A DNA stretch of 64,000 nucleotides, taken from Athripsodes cinereus. Taxonomy: Eukaryota; Arthropoda; Insecta; Trichoptera; Leptoceridae. The stretch spans positions 5,022,001-5,086,000 of the forward strand of contig OX388314.1 in assembly GCA_947579605.1 (NCBI GenBank), in the 5' to 3' direction. Within the stretch, counting starts at the first letter, position 1. Each line of letters starts with the position of its first letter. A model generated the notes under the pieces. That model saw only the letters and a list, made by a program, of their open reading frames with translations, was not told the origin of the DNA and searched no databases. The translations under genes were made by a program, and so were the position numbers. Below, in pieces: positions 41,353 through 51,709 of the stretch.

Positions 41353-41474
41353 ACCTCCCAAGTAGGGTAACCAGTAAACTACCTGCACGGAATAAACATG
41401 CAACCTGTCCTACTATCCGTGCTAATAAAAAAATATGACATTCAGGATGGGAGACATGCCTCATCGCTGAATTG
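41353..41474 (-). mobile_element. SINE-C fragment
   Basis: CCTCCCAAGTAGGGTAACC, GAATAAACATGCAACCTGTC and GGATGGGAGACATGCC. Confidence 0.7.
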
Positions 41475-41587
41475 TATATTTTGACTATACTTGAAAAACT
41501 ATGTATTTATTTTGAGTTTTAATAATGGTCATGTGTGTAAATATTCTTTTACATTGTTTCAATACAGTTATATTTTTGTATGTATCA

Positions 41588-41681
41588 AAAGATGTATCTA
41601 GGTTTTTGTTATAAACCCAAATACAACCTTATACACCTTTCACAGTAAACCAGCTTATGTTGTGAAAGGGGAGATTGCCTA
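41588..41681 (-). mobile_element. SINE-A 3' fragment
   Basis: AGATGTATCTAGGTTTTTGT, ACAACCTTATACACCTTTC and GTGAAAGGGGAGATTGCC; the tRNA head is missing. Confidence 0.8.
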
Positions 41682-42173
41682 AGTTTGCCCTTTTATAAAC
41701 TTGTATTGTTTTGTTAAAAGCTTCGGCCGTTAAAATAAAATTTATCATAAATGTCGTTACGTAATACAGAGTACTGAGTAGTAGATATGTATTTGCGTAA
41801 CGCAAGTACAACAGAGGTAATTAAAACCTGTCGTATGACTTCACCTTCATTCGAAGTTCAATAGAAAAGTACTACGTAGGCGAGTAGAAATAGTAGGTAC
41901 TTTTTAGTTGTTGTAGCCAATTCGTGGTGCAGTTAATAAAAAAATAACATTTAACTCGTTAATCCATTAACAAAAAAATAATATTAGCTCGTTAATTGTT
42001 AATTCGTTTCGATCCGTAATCCAAAGAATCAGGGTTCGGGTTAGAAGGCAACATCTGCTCTTTAGAGTGTCCCTACGGGAATTGCAGAGATCCGGGAGAA
42101 AAGATTATTCAGCGTTTTCTATATAACCGGTAAGAAGCATTGATCCGAATAATATGTCCCTTTGAAATTCCTT
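41682..42173. other. AT-rich spacer
   Basis: Nothing recognised. Confidence 0.5.
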
Positions 42174-42688
42174 TCAATAACATGAACAAAGTTTGGAAGG
42201 CGTCTGGACAAAATGTCGCTTGTTCAATGCGTGCATCATCCCAATCCTTCTATATGGCTGTGAGTCTTGGCACTTAACCAAGGCTCAGGAGCGGAAGATA
42301 CTAAGCTTTGAAAACAGGTGTCTTAGAAGGATTTTGGATGTCAAATGGTATGAACATGTTACAAATGATGCTGTGCGCCGGCGCACCCAGCAGAGACCTG
42401 TAATCTCCGTAATACAGGAGAGACGATGGTCCTGGCTGGGACATGTTTTGAGAATGCCTAATGATAGTTGGCCAAAAAGAGCACTGTTTTTCCGTCCGCA
42501 GGGGTTTCGTCGGCCCGGGCGTCCCTCTTTCACAATACACCGTTCCTATGACAACGATATCAGAGCGCAAGGAATGTCGTGGAAAGAGGTGACGCAATTG
42601 GCACAGAGACGCTCTGAATGGAGGAGGCTGGTTTCTGCCCTGTGCTCCCGAGAGGAGCGTTGAGGGCGATGATGATGATGATGATTGA
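42174..42688 (+). pseudogene. LINE-H C-terminus and GAT tail, copy 1
   Basis: A frame 42193-42663 reads TKCRLFNACIIPILLYGCES, WHLTKAQERKILSFENRCLR, RILDVKWYEHVTNDAVRRRT, then RRWSWLGHVLRM and GRPSFTIHRSYDND. It ends WRRLVSALCSREER followed by a GATGATGAT tail. This is the YGCESW...WLGHVLRM...GRP...RSEWRRLV end of a LINE ORF2. Compared with 58365-58916 it lacks 13 bases between two GGAC copies near 42210, which shifts the upstream frame. 5'-truncated. Confidence 0.85.
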
Positions 42689-43330
42689 AATTCCAGCAAA
42701 AGTAACAAGCTAATACATCCATCCATAAAGGGAAGTCATTTTTTTATTTCAAAACAGTACATACAAACAAACACTAGACTAAAATCTGTTCTAGTCTAGT
42801 GCAAAAATAAACGTTAACATTTTTTGAGGTCAACTTAGAATAAAATATTTTTAAAACGTGAAGAATTTCTTTTTCAATTTACATATTTCACCACATAGAA
42901 ATAATCACTCCAAACTGACAAGGGCTCGTACTTATTATTTCTTTTTTAACATTATTAACTAGCAATTAACGAATAACCGAGTAAATGTTCGGCTCTGGTT
43001 GCAACAGTACGTACTGCGACGCGATGCGACGTCTACGTTTGGCCACGCCACGTCTGGATCGCATCCGTAACATGAGAAGACGTGACGGACTGAGAGTCCT
43101 GTAACCTGCCTAGTGAGTAGTATCCTCACCAAATACCGCAAACAACTTACAAACACACCTATACAACCTGATAAATCGTTACATACTACAAGAAATTAAA
43201 ACTACTAAAGTAGAAATGAAACGTACGACAAAACCCATTACAAATGAGGTAGCCAAAGAAAGATTGTACGTAAAATATATTATTTATTTATTTATGCACC
43301 ATCGAGCATCCGACGTAGAATGAATTTCCA
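42689..43330. other. spacer with a short CpG-dense patch
   Basis: At 43000-43095 the sequence is rich in CGACG/CGTCG words (ACTGCGACGCGATGCGACG) against AT-rich flanks. A 65-codon minus frame spans it without a motif. Not identified. Confidence 0.35.
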
Positions 43331-43334
43331 ACTC

Positions 43335-43400
43335 TTTTCCACAAGTTTTCATCGCGGCATATCCCACAAGTGGGGTAGCCAGCGGGCCAGCTGCATATAA
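43335..43400 (-). mobile_element. SINE-C left part, split by SINE-A
   Basis: CATCGCGGCATATCCCACAA and GGGGTAGCCAGCGGGCCAGC. Confidence 0.8.
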
Positions 43401-43407
43401 TATGTAA

Positions 43408-43588
43408 TCGAGTTCGTCGGTAGCCTGGAGGTAGAGTCACGGCCACGTGAATGTGGGGTCCGTGGTTGGATACCAGATACCGGCAAACTCCCCTTTCACG
43501 ACACAAGCTTTTAGTAGCCTACTGTGAAAGGTGTATAAGGTTGTATTTGGGTTTATAACAAAAACCCAGATATATCTTGAAAAAAAAA
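43408..43588 (+). mobile_element. SINE-A inserted into SINE-C
   Basis: GAGTTCGTCGGTAGCCTGGA to CCAGATATATCTTG plus an A run. Its B box is degraded (GGTTGGATACC). It separates the two halves of a SINE-C, so it inserted later. Confidence 0.85.
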
Positions 43589-43665
43589 CTTGAAAGCTGT
43601 CCTCTCAGTACCAGTATAAAATCAAGACATTCAGGATGGGTGGCAAACCTCATCGCTGAGGCGAA
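43589..43665 (-). mobile_element. SINE-C right part
   Basis: CTGTCCTCTCAGTACCAG, CATTCAGGATGGGTGGC and AACCTCATCGCTGAGG. Confidence 0.8.
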
Positions 43666-43752
43666 GGAAGTGTGTAAGGATAGATCTATTTGGCGATCCG
43701 TTCTCTCTCTGCCTACCCCACTTGGGACACGGCGTGAGGGTATACTATAGTA
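43666..43752 (+). mobile_element. LINE-E/G 3' end fragment
   Basis: AGGAAGTGTGTAAGGATAGA, TCTCTGCCTACCCCACTTGG and CGGCGTGAGGGTATACTATA. The last 40 bases strongly resemble the 3' end of SINE-C. Confidence 0.7.
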
Positions 43753-44050
43753 TAGTAACCCGAGTAAAAATTCCACTATCTATATCAACTATGCGAACAG
43801 GTAGCATCGATTCAAAATTCATTATAATATGAAATATTTTCCAGTGTGAACAAAATTATGCTTACCTAACAAGAAATGCGTAGTAATACTGGGAAAATGT
43901 GTAAAGTGACTCTAAAGCGCCTCTGTATTGTAAACAAAATTTCCGCGGAATTCGGGCCTGTGTTAAATTTGTTCCCACAGAAATCTGATATGGAATTTTT
44001 ACGACCCACAGTCATGTACGAAAATGGAACCAAAATTTAGGTCTGAGACC

Positions 44051-44190
44051 CTACTACTATACCATCACGTCATGTCCCATAAGTGGGGTAGCCAGCAGAC
44101 AAGCTGCATGCAATAAACATGCAAGCTGTCCTCTCCGTGTCAACAATAAATTAAGACATTCAGAATGGGTGACAAACCTCACCGCTGAAT
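44051..44190 (-). mobile_element. SINE-C 3' half with TAG tail
   Basis: TACTACTATACCATCACGTC, GTGGGGTAGCCAGCAGAC and CATTCAGAATGGGTGACAAA. Confidence 0.85.
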
Positions 44191-44269
44191 CTACGAAGAA
44201 AAATGTCTTTATTTATTATATTTTAACTTTGAAGAAAACATTTAATATTAATAAAATTTAAGTTGTCCC

Positions 44270-44360
44270 ATGGAGTGGCCGGTAAAGAATAGGTATCTCA
44301 ATCTTTTCTATTAGTTTTGGAGTGTGCTGAAAGAGGCATGTTTTACGAATACAATTGCCG
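44270..44360 (+). mobile_element. SINE-C 5' fragment
   Basis: TCCCATGGAGTGGCCGG, AAGAATAGGTATCTCAATC and AGTTTTGGAGTGTGCTG. Confidence 0.65.
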
Positions 44361-44689
44361 AGAACACTGCGGAAAAAAAGGAACAATATTAATAATCTAC
44401 AATCAATTAACGTCAAAAACTATATTATAAAATATAAAAGTTCAATAATGTGAGAAAATGACCTACCAGATTTTGGAATATTGTATCGGAAATCCCAGAA
44501 GATATGTTGTTGAAATTGTTTTTATATGTGCCAATATTTTCGAGCTGATTGATTTAGACAATGATGATTCTTATGCATTCAATCATGGACCCATACTCAT
44601 CGTTCCAGTTTCACGCTTCGCTTGGATTCATAGCATAGTCCAAGGATTATAGTACAGTGCATACTAGATGTGAAATAGAATCCAATATT
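44361..44689. other. AT-rich spacer with an unrecognised 64-codon frame
   Basis: The plus frame at 44458-44652 begins MTYQILEYCIGNPRRYVVE; it has no family resemblance and no supporting signal. Confidence 0.3.
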
Positions 44690-44955
44690 TATCCGGTACA
44701 TGGATAATTAAACTATCCGGTATTTGGGTATCAAAAATATCCGGTATCTGGGTATTAAAATAACCGGTGCTTTAGATACTAAAGCTTTCTCTGGTGTCTG
44801 GGTATTCAATTTATCTCCGATATATAGATTTTGAAACCAAGCAAGATTGGCCGAACACTAGATTGTACCTCAATATTTAAATAACCGGTTTCTGGGTATT
44901 AAAACTATTTCCGATATCTAGGTACTAAATTATCCGCTATTAAAGCAGTAAAAGT
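44690..44955 (+). repeat. degenerate 22-25 bp minisatellite
   Basis: About nine units around TATCCGGTATCTGGGTATTA plus AAA, e.g. at 44711, 44735 and 44887. Central units are well conserved and edges decay. A related TCCG/CCGG-rich zone continues at 45125-45225. Confidence 0.7.
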
Positions 44956-45029
44956 GTTGCAAATAGCTCAATGATTATAAAATACCTCGTCTTATTGCAA
45001 ATAAATATAACTTGTTCTGAACCAAACAC

Positions 45030-45061
45030 GTCATGACAGTCATTTCGGCTACTGTCATGAC
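45030..45061. other. perfect 11-bp hairpin
   Basis: GTCATGACAGT and ACTGTCATGAC with a 10-base loop. No T run follows and no gene adjoins it. Confidence 0.7.
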
Positions 45062-45714
45062 TTCGGCTAGATGATATAACCTTAATTCACCTATATCACA
45101 CCCTGAATGAAACATGTTACACGGCAGTGACCGAATATCGGACCGTCAGACTATCTGGTTTAGATACTCGCTGGACTATCCAAATCAATATCTCGTCCGA
45201 TACTCGTCATCCGGCATCCGGTTAAACCATTATCATTTTCATCACTGTTGCATACGCTACTCTGTGGATAACTTAATGGGAATTTTATTATCAGTATTCC
45301 CATGCAACAACAAAGTGGAATGTCTGCGGTTAAAACATTAAATTGTGTGAGTTAAGAGATTTGTAGTCGTAAACCGTATATTTCATTAACAACTTTCAGT
45401 GTTGGTAGTAATATGTACAAATGCAGCATCAAGCGAATGCTCTCTGCAAGAAGAATGGGACGAAATATCAGCGTTCTGTGGTAGGTAAAAAGGAAAAATA
45501 AATCAGAAAAAATATCAAAGTACAGCGAATGAGTTTTGTGCATCTTCACCCGTGATGAAATCAAATTTGATTATGAAAAATGTTTCTTTTTGTTTTTATA
45601 CCTAGTTTTATTAACGTTTTTACGAAAATATGTCAAACCACAGACAATATAATCGTGAGTGTTGACATGACAGTGAAAGCATAGGATGAATAAATATGAA
45701 TAGATGCATATTTT

Positions 45715-45741
45715 GTGAATTGTCTATACATGTTATATGGA
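45715..45741 (+). mobile_element. SINE-B tail scrap
   Basis: TGAATTGTCTATACATGTTA equals the last bases of SINE-B plus its tail. Confidence 0.5.
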
Positions 45742-45807
45742 AGATAACATGATTGATCTATGTACAGAAACAAATTGATTTACTGTATTTATTGATAAAA
45801 GTAACCT

Positions 45808-45958
45808 GAGCCCCTAGACAAACACGCACTTGGCGATCGACTACAAACGAATTTTTGACAATAACTACAACAATAAGACATAATTATACGGTACATGTAG
45901 GTAGATTGTCGAAAAGTTCGCCAGTTATCGATCGCTAAGTATGGTTTGTTTACGAGCT
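45808..45958. mobile_element. palindromic MITE (MITE-4)
   Basis: The left arm has GAGCCCCTAGACAAAC, ACTTGGCGATCGAC and TTTTTGACAATA. The right arm is its imperfect inverse: TTGTCGAAAAG, CGATCGCTAAGT, TTTGTTTACGAGCTC. Noncoding. Confidence 0.65.
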
Positions 45959-46140
45959 CTGGTTTCGACTCACAAAGTCATTGTCGAACTGACATAAATA
46001 CAGTAAAACTTAAATCAGTTAGTTTGTTTACATAAATAATATGGATTTTTACAAAATAAACGTCAACTAATCAATGGTTTTAGTTTTTACAATTGTCAAC
46101 CTAACTAAGTTTGACAATGACTTTGTAAGTTGAAACCAGG
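45959..46140. mobile_element. palindromic MITE (MITE-3)
   Basis: CTGGTTTCGACTCACAAAGT and CATTGTCGAACT at the left are mirrored by GTTTGACAATGACTTTG and TAAGTTGAAACCAG at the right. It abuts MITE-4. Its central words ACAGTAAAACT and ACAAAATAAACGTC are repeated at 46160-46235. Confidence 0.7.
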
Positions 46141-46275
46141 TCACGATATAAATACATATACAGTAAAACTAAAATCAATTGTGTTTTCTTCCATATTTAC
46201 AAACATAGGGTTTTACAAAATAAACGTCCACTCAATAAGTAAATAAATGAATAGCTGTTTTCACTTTCGATGAAC
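46141..46275. mobile_element. MITE-3 internal repeat copy
   Basis: ACAGTAAAACTAAAATCAAT, TTTTACAAAATAAACGTCC and GAATAGCTGTTTTCAC repeat the MITE-3 centre without its ends. Confidence 0.5.
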
Positions 46276-46985
46276 ATCTTTGACACACTCTGGATAATCA
46301 TTCAAAATGAAACAAACAATCAGAATGCTGCATTAAAAATGACAAATATTTGTGGAAATTATTTAAAAACTGACAACATCTAATTCAAATACTTTTGACA
46401 GTTCTACACATATCTTATCATGGCATCAATAATATATTCAATTATCATACAAATTTGATAAAGAATGTGGAATTGGATGAAACTCTACTCATACTTAGAT
46501 CGGATAAAGACAAAGATGTCCAAGTTCGTACAAATTCACTTGGAATGTTTCATCAAAGCGCACTTGGTGCAAGTGTACTTAGATAGTGTAAACAGGGCTT
46601 TACTGTGACTTTACCAGTGTGAAGTATAAAAGATTTACACGAGGTGGTTTAATCCAACCAGCTCTCCAAGTTGCATCCTATAACCCATCCACCACAACTA
46701 AAAGTTTTGCTCAAAGGAGCGATTAAATAGGAGTCCCCGAATTCTAAGCTTTTAACAGGTTAACTCTTCAGGCCGTCTACTGTGGCTCACTCATGAGGAA
46801 AAAAAACGTTTTAAAGAGCAGATAAATAGCAGTCACATAAATTCTTACATATGTATCAACAGCAGAACAAACAAAATCCCAAATTCTCTGTCTGATTTGA
46901 ATGTTCATGTTGATATTTTCATTTTAACATACAACGACTTTGTGCCCAGGATAGATACTCTCTTTTGATTTCTTTGATTTGTGAT
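46276..46985. other. unassigned spacer
   Basis: Nothing recognised; a 63-codon frame (46395-46586) has no motif. Confidence 0.5.
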
Positions 46986-46989
46986 TTTT

Positions 46990-47095
46990 TTCTCTACCTT
47001 GCTCTTTTTTCTGCTGAGATCACCTAAACCAAAAGCTGTTATGGTCTCAGTGCAGGATGACATTTTTAAGACAATAATCGTAATAATTACATCGA
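46990..47095 (+). mobile_element. LINE/SINE 3'-end cassette, copy of 20455-20540
   Basis: TTCTGCTGAGATCACC, CCAAAAGCTGTTATGGTCTC and AGTGCAGGATGACATTTTTA, then AATAATCG. Family unknown. Confidence 0.55.
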
Positions 47096-48105
47096 GGCAT
47101 GAGGTGGCATACCATTTTTTTATTTATCAGCCAAGGAAAACATACAGTCATTTGGTACATATTATAAATTAATACATTAAATCAATATATTTGACCAGTG
47201 AAGTTTGCGGATATTACAAATGAATCAGTACGTTTACAAATTCGTATATTCTTTATTTCAGTAATGATTGTGCATGCAGACCCACGACAGTACACAATAT
47301 TTCATAGTAAATTGAAATGGTTTCGAACCATAACAATAAGTCAACCACAAAAGTGGTTCGTCGTCGTAGGAATGGCAAGTTGATTATTATTTATGAACCG
47401 AAAGGAATAAGTTTGCATACTGAAAAACGAAAATAAATTTAACGTAATATACTCAATTTACAGCAACAATGAATGATTAGGTATGCGATGGATACAATAT
47501 TAATTACCAATAGACAAGTAAACGGTGATACTAATGCCCTCTGCAGAAACTTACATCTTTTGACTCCTAGGTAAAAAAATGTATGTTTTCGTGTGTCCTG
47601 AAAAAATGAGCTGTTTTTTGCTTTGACTGTATGACTGTTGACACTCCTAGACCCATCTGGTTTAGGGAAGTGTTTTTAAATGCCATAAACGCTTCACACT
47701 TTAAGGCATTCGTGGATGTGTGGGTCTCAAGATGGGTCAGTCGGGTCCCCCGCCCACTGACGTGGTAGGGTCGGAGATGCCAACACTGGCATAGTGGTAC
47801 TAGACTAGAGAGAGTTGAAATATAAATAAATTGTCACCTAAACGGATAATTAATAGGAGTCCTTGGTCTCCTGAAATTTACGACAAATAAAGTTATTTCA
47901 ACAGATTGTTTTTTTCTTTGTCTTCGAGTGTCCTGCAAAAGACAAATATTTGTGCAATTTAACGTGCAAAACATTTAATACCTATCTTCGATTCTATAGT
48001 GATAAGGTAAGCCATCCATTCTTAATGATTTTTTTCTATAGGTCTGTTTGTTTATTACGTTTGATCCTTCTGTTGGTTGTCCCAATTATAGGATACGCCA
48101 AGTAC
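47096..48105. other. unassigned stretch
   Basis: About 1 kb without recognised genes. 47640-47800 is GC-richer (CAGTCGGGTCCCCCGCCC) and may be a decayed element. Confidence 0.4.
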
Positions 48106-48110
48106 AACAA

Positions 48111-48195
48111 CTACTGCTATACCGTCACGGCATATCCAACAAGTGGAGTAGTCAGCGGACCACCTTCACGTTATAAACACGCATGCTGTGATAGT
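48111..48195 (-). mobile_element. SINE-C 3' fragment
   Basis: ACTGCTATACCGTCACGGC, ATATCCAACAAGTGGAGTAG and TAAACACGCATGCTGTG. Confidence 0.75.
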
Positions 48196-48199
48196 ATAA

Positions 48200-48350
48200 A
48201 TGGGTTAGTTGGAAGATATCGCGTCCCTGCGATAAACTCGCCCATTGTGCAAATTATTTGTATATACCATGTTGTAATCTCATTATTTTTGTTTACATAT
48301 TTTATACAATAAAGTTTATAATTATTATTATTATAAATAGAATATACTTA
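48200..48350 (+). mobile_element. LINE-D 3' UTR with ATT tail
   Basis: GGGTTAGTTGGAAGATATCG, GCGATAAACTCGCCCATTGT, then ACAATAAAGTTTATAATTAT. Confidence 0.7.
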
Positions 48351-48394
48351 GTGTTATTTTAATTAACCGAATGATACCTATATTGTTTTTTAAA

Positions 48395-48566
48395 AAAAAG
48401 ATATATCTGGGTTTTATTACAAACCCAAATACAACCTTATTCACCTTTCACAGTAAGCTACTAAAAGCTTGTGTCGTGAAAGGGGAGTTAGCCGGCACCT
48501 GGTATCGAACCACGGACCCCTTGTTCACGAGGCCGAGACTCTACCTCCAAGCTACCGACGAACTCA
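48395..48566 (-). mobile_element. SINE-A, full length
   Basis: AAAGATATATCTGGGTTTTA to GCTACCGACGAACTC. The inverted B box GGTATCGAACC has one change from consensus. Confidence 0.9.
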
Positions 48567-49006
48567 TTGTATTGCTATTGAACTATTATTGGTCTTGTTT
48601 TGTTTATAACATGACATAATATACATAGACAATTCACACAGACCGAGCTAGTCCCAAACTAAGATATGAATCTTGTATTATGGGTACCAACACGACGATA
48701 CACATAATACATACAATGCACTGAACACATATACATGTAACACCCAGACCAAGGACAATTTTAAAAAGGTCATTCTTCATTTTGCCCTGGCCGGGAATCG
48801 AACCTGGGACCTCGTGACTCGAAGGCAAGTGCATTAGCCTCCGCGCCACACCGGTCATTTTTGGTGTGACTTGTTTTGTTTTTAACTGTTATGTATACAT
48901 TTTTGATATTTAAAGACTATTGTTATTATATGTAATAATGTTAATTTGTCATGTATTGTAAAAGACCAATGCCATTTATTGTTCAAAATAAATAAATAAA
49001 TAAATA
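48567..49006 (+). mobile_element. LINE-K-like 3' UTR split by SINE-B
   Basis: The T-rich UTR resumes at 48870 and ends TGTATTGTAAAAGACCAATG, CCATTTATTG, then AAATAAATAAATAAATA. It parallels 29580-29640. Confidence 0.6.
48606..48869 (-). mobile_element. SINE-B, full length with 12-bp TSD
   Basis: Flanked by CTTGTTTTGTTT at 48594-48605 and 48870-48881. The minus strand carries B box GGTTCGATTCC. The tail toward 48606 is ATGTC/ATGTTAT. The perfect duplication fixes the element at 264 bp. Confidence 0.93.
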
Positions 49007-49795
49007 TTATTAATACATTCTATTGACCATTACAAAGCTACATAATATTTCGAAAAATAAATGTACCAACTGTAAAAAATAAATATCTGAAAATACGTCG
49101 CAATTGTTTTTTCAATACAAGTACTTAAATTTCAAGTTGTGGTAATGAATTTTCAGAGATTAAAAAAATGACCTTGTAACACATTACAATCGTACGACTG
49201 AAAAAATATTAAAATCAACCGTGACAAAATACCATACGATGAATAAATATGAAAAAAAATATTCGCATAAAGTTCTGCATGGACGAACATATTACGAATG
49301 TCCAGTTACACAACTCAACAAGTCGAAATTTTAGAAAATTCTGATTTGATTGGTAATACATAATATAATCAACTCCATTCTATCAAATCCACAAACAAAT
49401 AACTATAAAAATACACGTTTCCCTTTACATATTAAATATTAAGTTAATGAATAAGAAAATTGGACCTATTTTCAATTCCACAAATAAATATTTCGAATTG
49501 TTTAACTATTATTGAACGGAACAAAGACAACATAATGCCTCTAACAATGTGATTACCTAATATATAAAACTCTCGTGTCACGGTGTTTGTTATCATACTC
49601 CTCCAAAACGTAGGTCTGAGAATTGGCCAACATCTATTTTTCATACACTTAAAAGTTAAGGGTGGTCCACCCCGAATTTTTATTTATTGGACAATTTTTT
49701 TTATAGTGATGCATTAAAAAATACATACAGCCCTAAATTTTCACCTTTCTACCATCAACCCCATTTTTTTAACAGCGACATTAGTAATTGACTTT
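49007..49795. other. AT-rich spacer
   Basis: Nothing recognised. Confidence 0.5.
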
Positions 49796-49799
49796 TTTT

Positions 49800-49991
49800 T
49801 CCATTCATAACTTATGCTGTGATACTGATAGCTGTGTTGTTCTTTTTTTGTGTTTTTTTTTTTATTTTTTATTATGATTGTTGTGTCTTAATATTCTACA
49901 CTTGTATATGCATCATATGAACTATGTATGTAAATGTATAACAACATGTAAAAGGCTAGCGCCGTGAATTGTTAATAAATAAATAAATAAA
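49800..49991 (+). mobile_element. LINE-K-like 3' UTR and tail
   Basis: Ends AACATGTAAAAGGCTAGCGC, CGTGAATTG and AATAAATAAATAAATAAAT; same layout as 48870-49006. Confidence 0.6.
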
Positions 49992-50328
49992 TTCAATCTA
50001 TACAGTATATGGCAAAACAACGTTTGGCGAGTCAGCTAGTTATTTGGTATATTTCACTTTTTGTTGTGTTTTTAAAGCAAAATATAAATATAGCAAAATT
50101 TCAAATATGGCGATTTCTGGAATATAAGACATTTTAACTTGTTGAGTTCTGGAACTGAACAGTCGATTAATATCACATCACTTCAATGTCAAAACGGAGA
50201 TGAATTAATCAACATTGTGATGATAAATAACTAATTAAACAGCTACTAAATCATTTTCCCATGAAAAGACGACATAACTTGACAACCATTCAAATTATTT
50301 CAGGTTTCAGATTACAAGCTGAAAATAT

Positions 50329-50582
50329 ACTACATTACTACTACACCATCACGGCAAATCCCACAAGTGGGGTAGCCAGCAGACCAGCCGCATGCAAGAA
50401 ACATGCAAGCTGTCCTCTCCGTGCCAATATAAAATCAAGACATTCAGGATGGGTGGCAAACCTCATCGCTGAATTTAAGATGTAAAATGTCTTAATTTTT
50501 TCGAACACCTGCCTTTTACAGGACACTGGAAAAATTACGGAGAAGAGTGGGAGACCTATTCTTTAACGGGTGCTCCACGGGA
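50329..50582 (-). mobile_element. SINE-C, full length with perfect 10-bp TSD
   Basis: CTGAAAATAT at 50319-50328 and 50583-50592 bounds the element. The minus strand starts TCCCGTGGAGCACCCG and ends GATGGTGTAGTAG. Confidence 0.93.
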
Positions 50583-50629
50583 CTGAAAATATGTGGAGTT
50601 TTATTGACTTTATTATTACTTTCCTAGCC

Positions 50630-50935
50630 CAAGAACACCTTGCTGCAGGAGGCGATCTAGACTATAGGACATGAAAAACACTGGATCGCCAAAGATCTGG
50701 TGTAGGAAACTGCCGTGATAATAGAGAACGATGGGGCTTCCTACAAGACGAACCTGGAGCGTGACTGTGGTGCAGCACAGACCATGCCACACTTGTAGGA
50801 GAGTCCATTGTGCCCTGTCACATGCACTATGGAGAATATTTTTGACGCTTCTCCACATAATGTGCGTTTTACGCAGGACTGGAGATAATTTGATTGGCTT
50901 TTTTTTCTGGGTTTCGACACGATAAAAATAATGGG
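50630..50935 (+). pseudogene. LINE-F 3' end
   Basis: GGATCGCCAAAGATCTGGTG, CGATGGGGCTTCCTAC, CATGCCACACTTGTAGGAG and GGGTTTCGACACGATAAAAA. Matches 5228-5470 and 41110-41350; frames broken. Confidence 0.7.
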
Positions 50936-50961
50936 CATGAATTGCAGAGAGCAACGATGAA

Positions 50962-50993
50962 ACAACTAGATACACCTAAGTGTATCTAGTTGT
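50962..50993. other. perfect 14-bp hairpin with 4-base loop
   Basis: ACAACTAGATACAC, loop CTAA, GTGTATCTAGTTGT. It is followed by duplicated ATTAGTAATTAA words. No gene nearby. Confidence 0.8.
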
Positions 50994-51195
50994 ATTAATT
51001 AGTAATTAAATTAGTAATTAAACAGTAACTAATTACGGAGGACATGTTCTGTACCAAGTATAAAGAATTGAAAAGACTGATGGGTGAGAATTGGAGAATA
51101 AGAATCGACCTAACTTTCTAGTAGAGATAAATTTCTAACTTGACCACAAGAAACATATTCAAGACGGGCGATAAGAACACTTAGCGAGAATAATT

Positions 51196-51706
51196 CAGCG
51201 GCGTACCTTCCATACAAGCAAATATGCAATGTATGCCCTACAACAGGGGTCACCAAATAGCAGACCGCGGTCCGCATCCGGACCGCCGACCTATTTTGTG
51301 CGGACCTTTTGTTAGCAATACAAATTTTACGCTATAACTTGAGTACGTAATTTGATAATTTGTCCAAACTTCGGACGAATGGTTCAAGGCAAAAAATGAC
51401 ATTTCTCTCATTGATTAATTGTTTATTTACTATGTAATAAAATAATGTTCTGTAACCCAATCGTTTTATTGTATTTCGCAAGGGTGGGGGGGGGGTTGTT
51501 AGGCTTTTAACCCTTCTGGACCGCGACGGTCATTTTATTTTAAAAAATGGACCCCTAATGAATGTAATTGGTGACCCCTGCCCTATAATAAAGGAATATT
51601 ATCGTAAAAATTGTATAACATATTAGTGTAGAATATTATTTTAAGATTAATTTTAGAGCATAGGTTGCATATTATAATATTTGCTTGTATGGAAGGCACG
51701 CGGCTG
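51196..51706. mobile_element. TIR element hosting a nested hAT
   Basis: The left end CAGCGGCGTACCTTCC (then ATACAAGCAAATAT) is repeated inverted at the right as ATATTTGCTTGTATGG, AAGGCACGCGGCTG. About 30 of 32 bases agree. Removing the nested hAT leaves roughly 165 bp. Superfamily unknown. Confidence 0.65.
51244..51580. mobile_element. nonautonomous hAT nested in a TIR element
   Basis: 337 bp with ends CAGGGGTCACCAA and TTGGTGACCCCTG (13-bp perfect TIR). Octamers CCCTACAA (51236-51243) and CCCTATAA (51581-51588) flank it. Internal subterminal text GACCGCGGTCCGCATCCGGA and GGACCGCGACGGTC. A G-run at 51486-51496. No ORF. Confidence 0.88.
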
Positions 51707-51709
51707 CAG

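Noticed and set aside
43000..43095. CpG-dense patch as a promoter CpG island
   Set aside because: Less than 100 bp, no adjoining gene, and insects generally lack CpG-island promoters; more likely a TE end.
44458..44652. 64-codon plus frame as a host exon
   Set aside because: No splice sites, motif or compositional support; frames of this length are expected in this much DNA.
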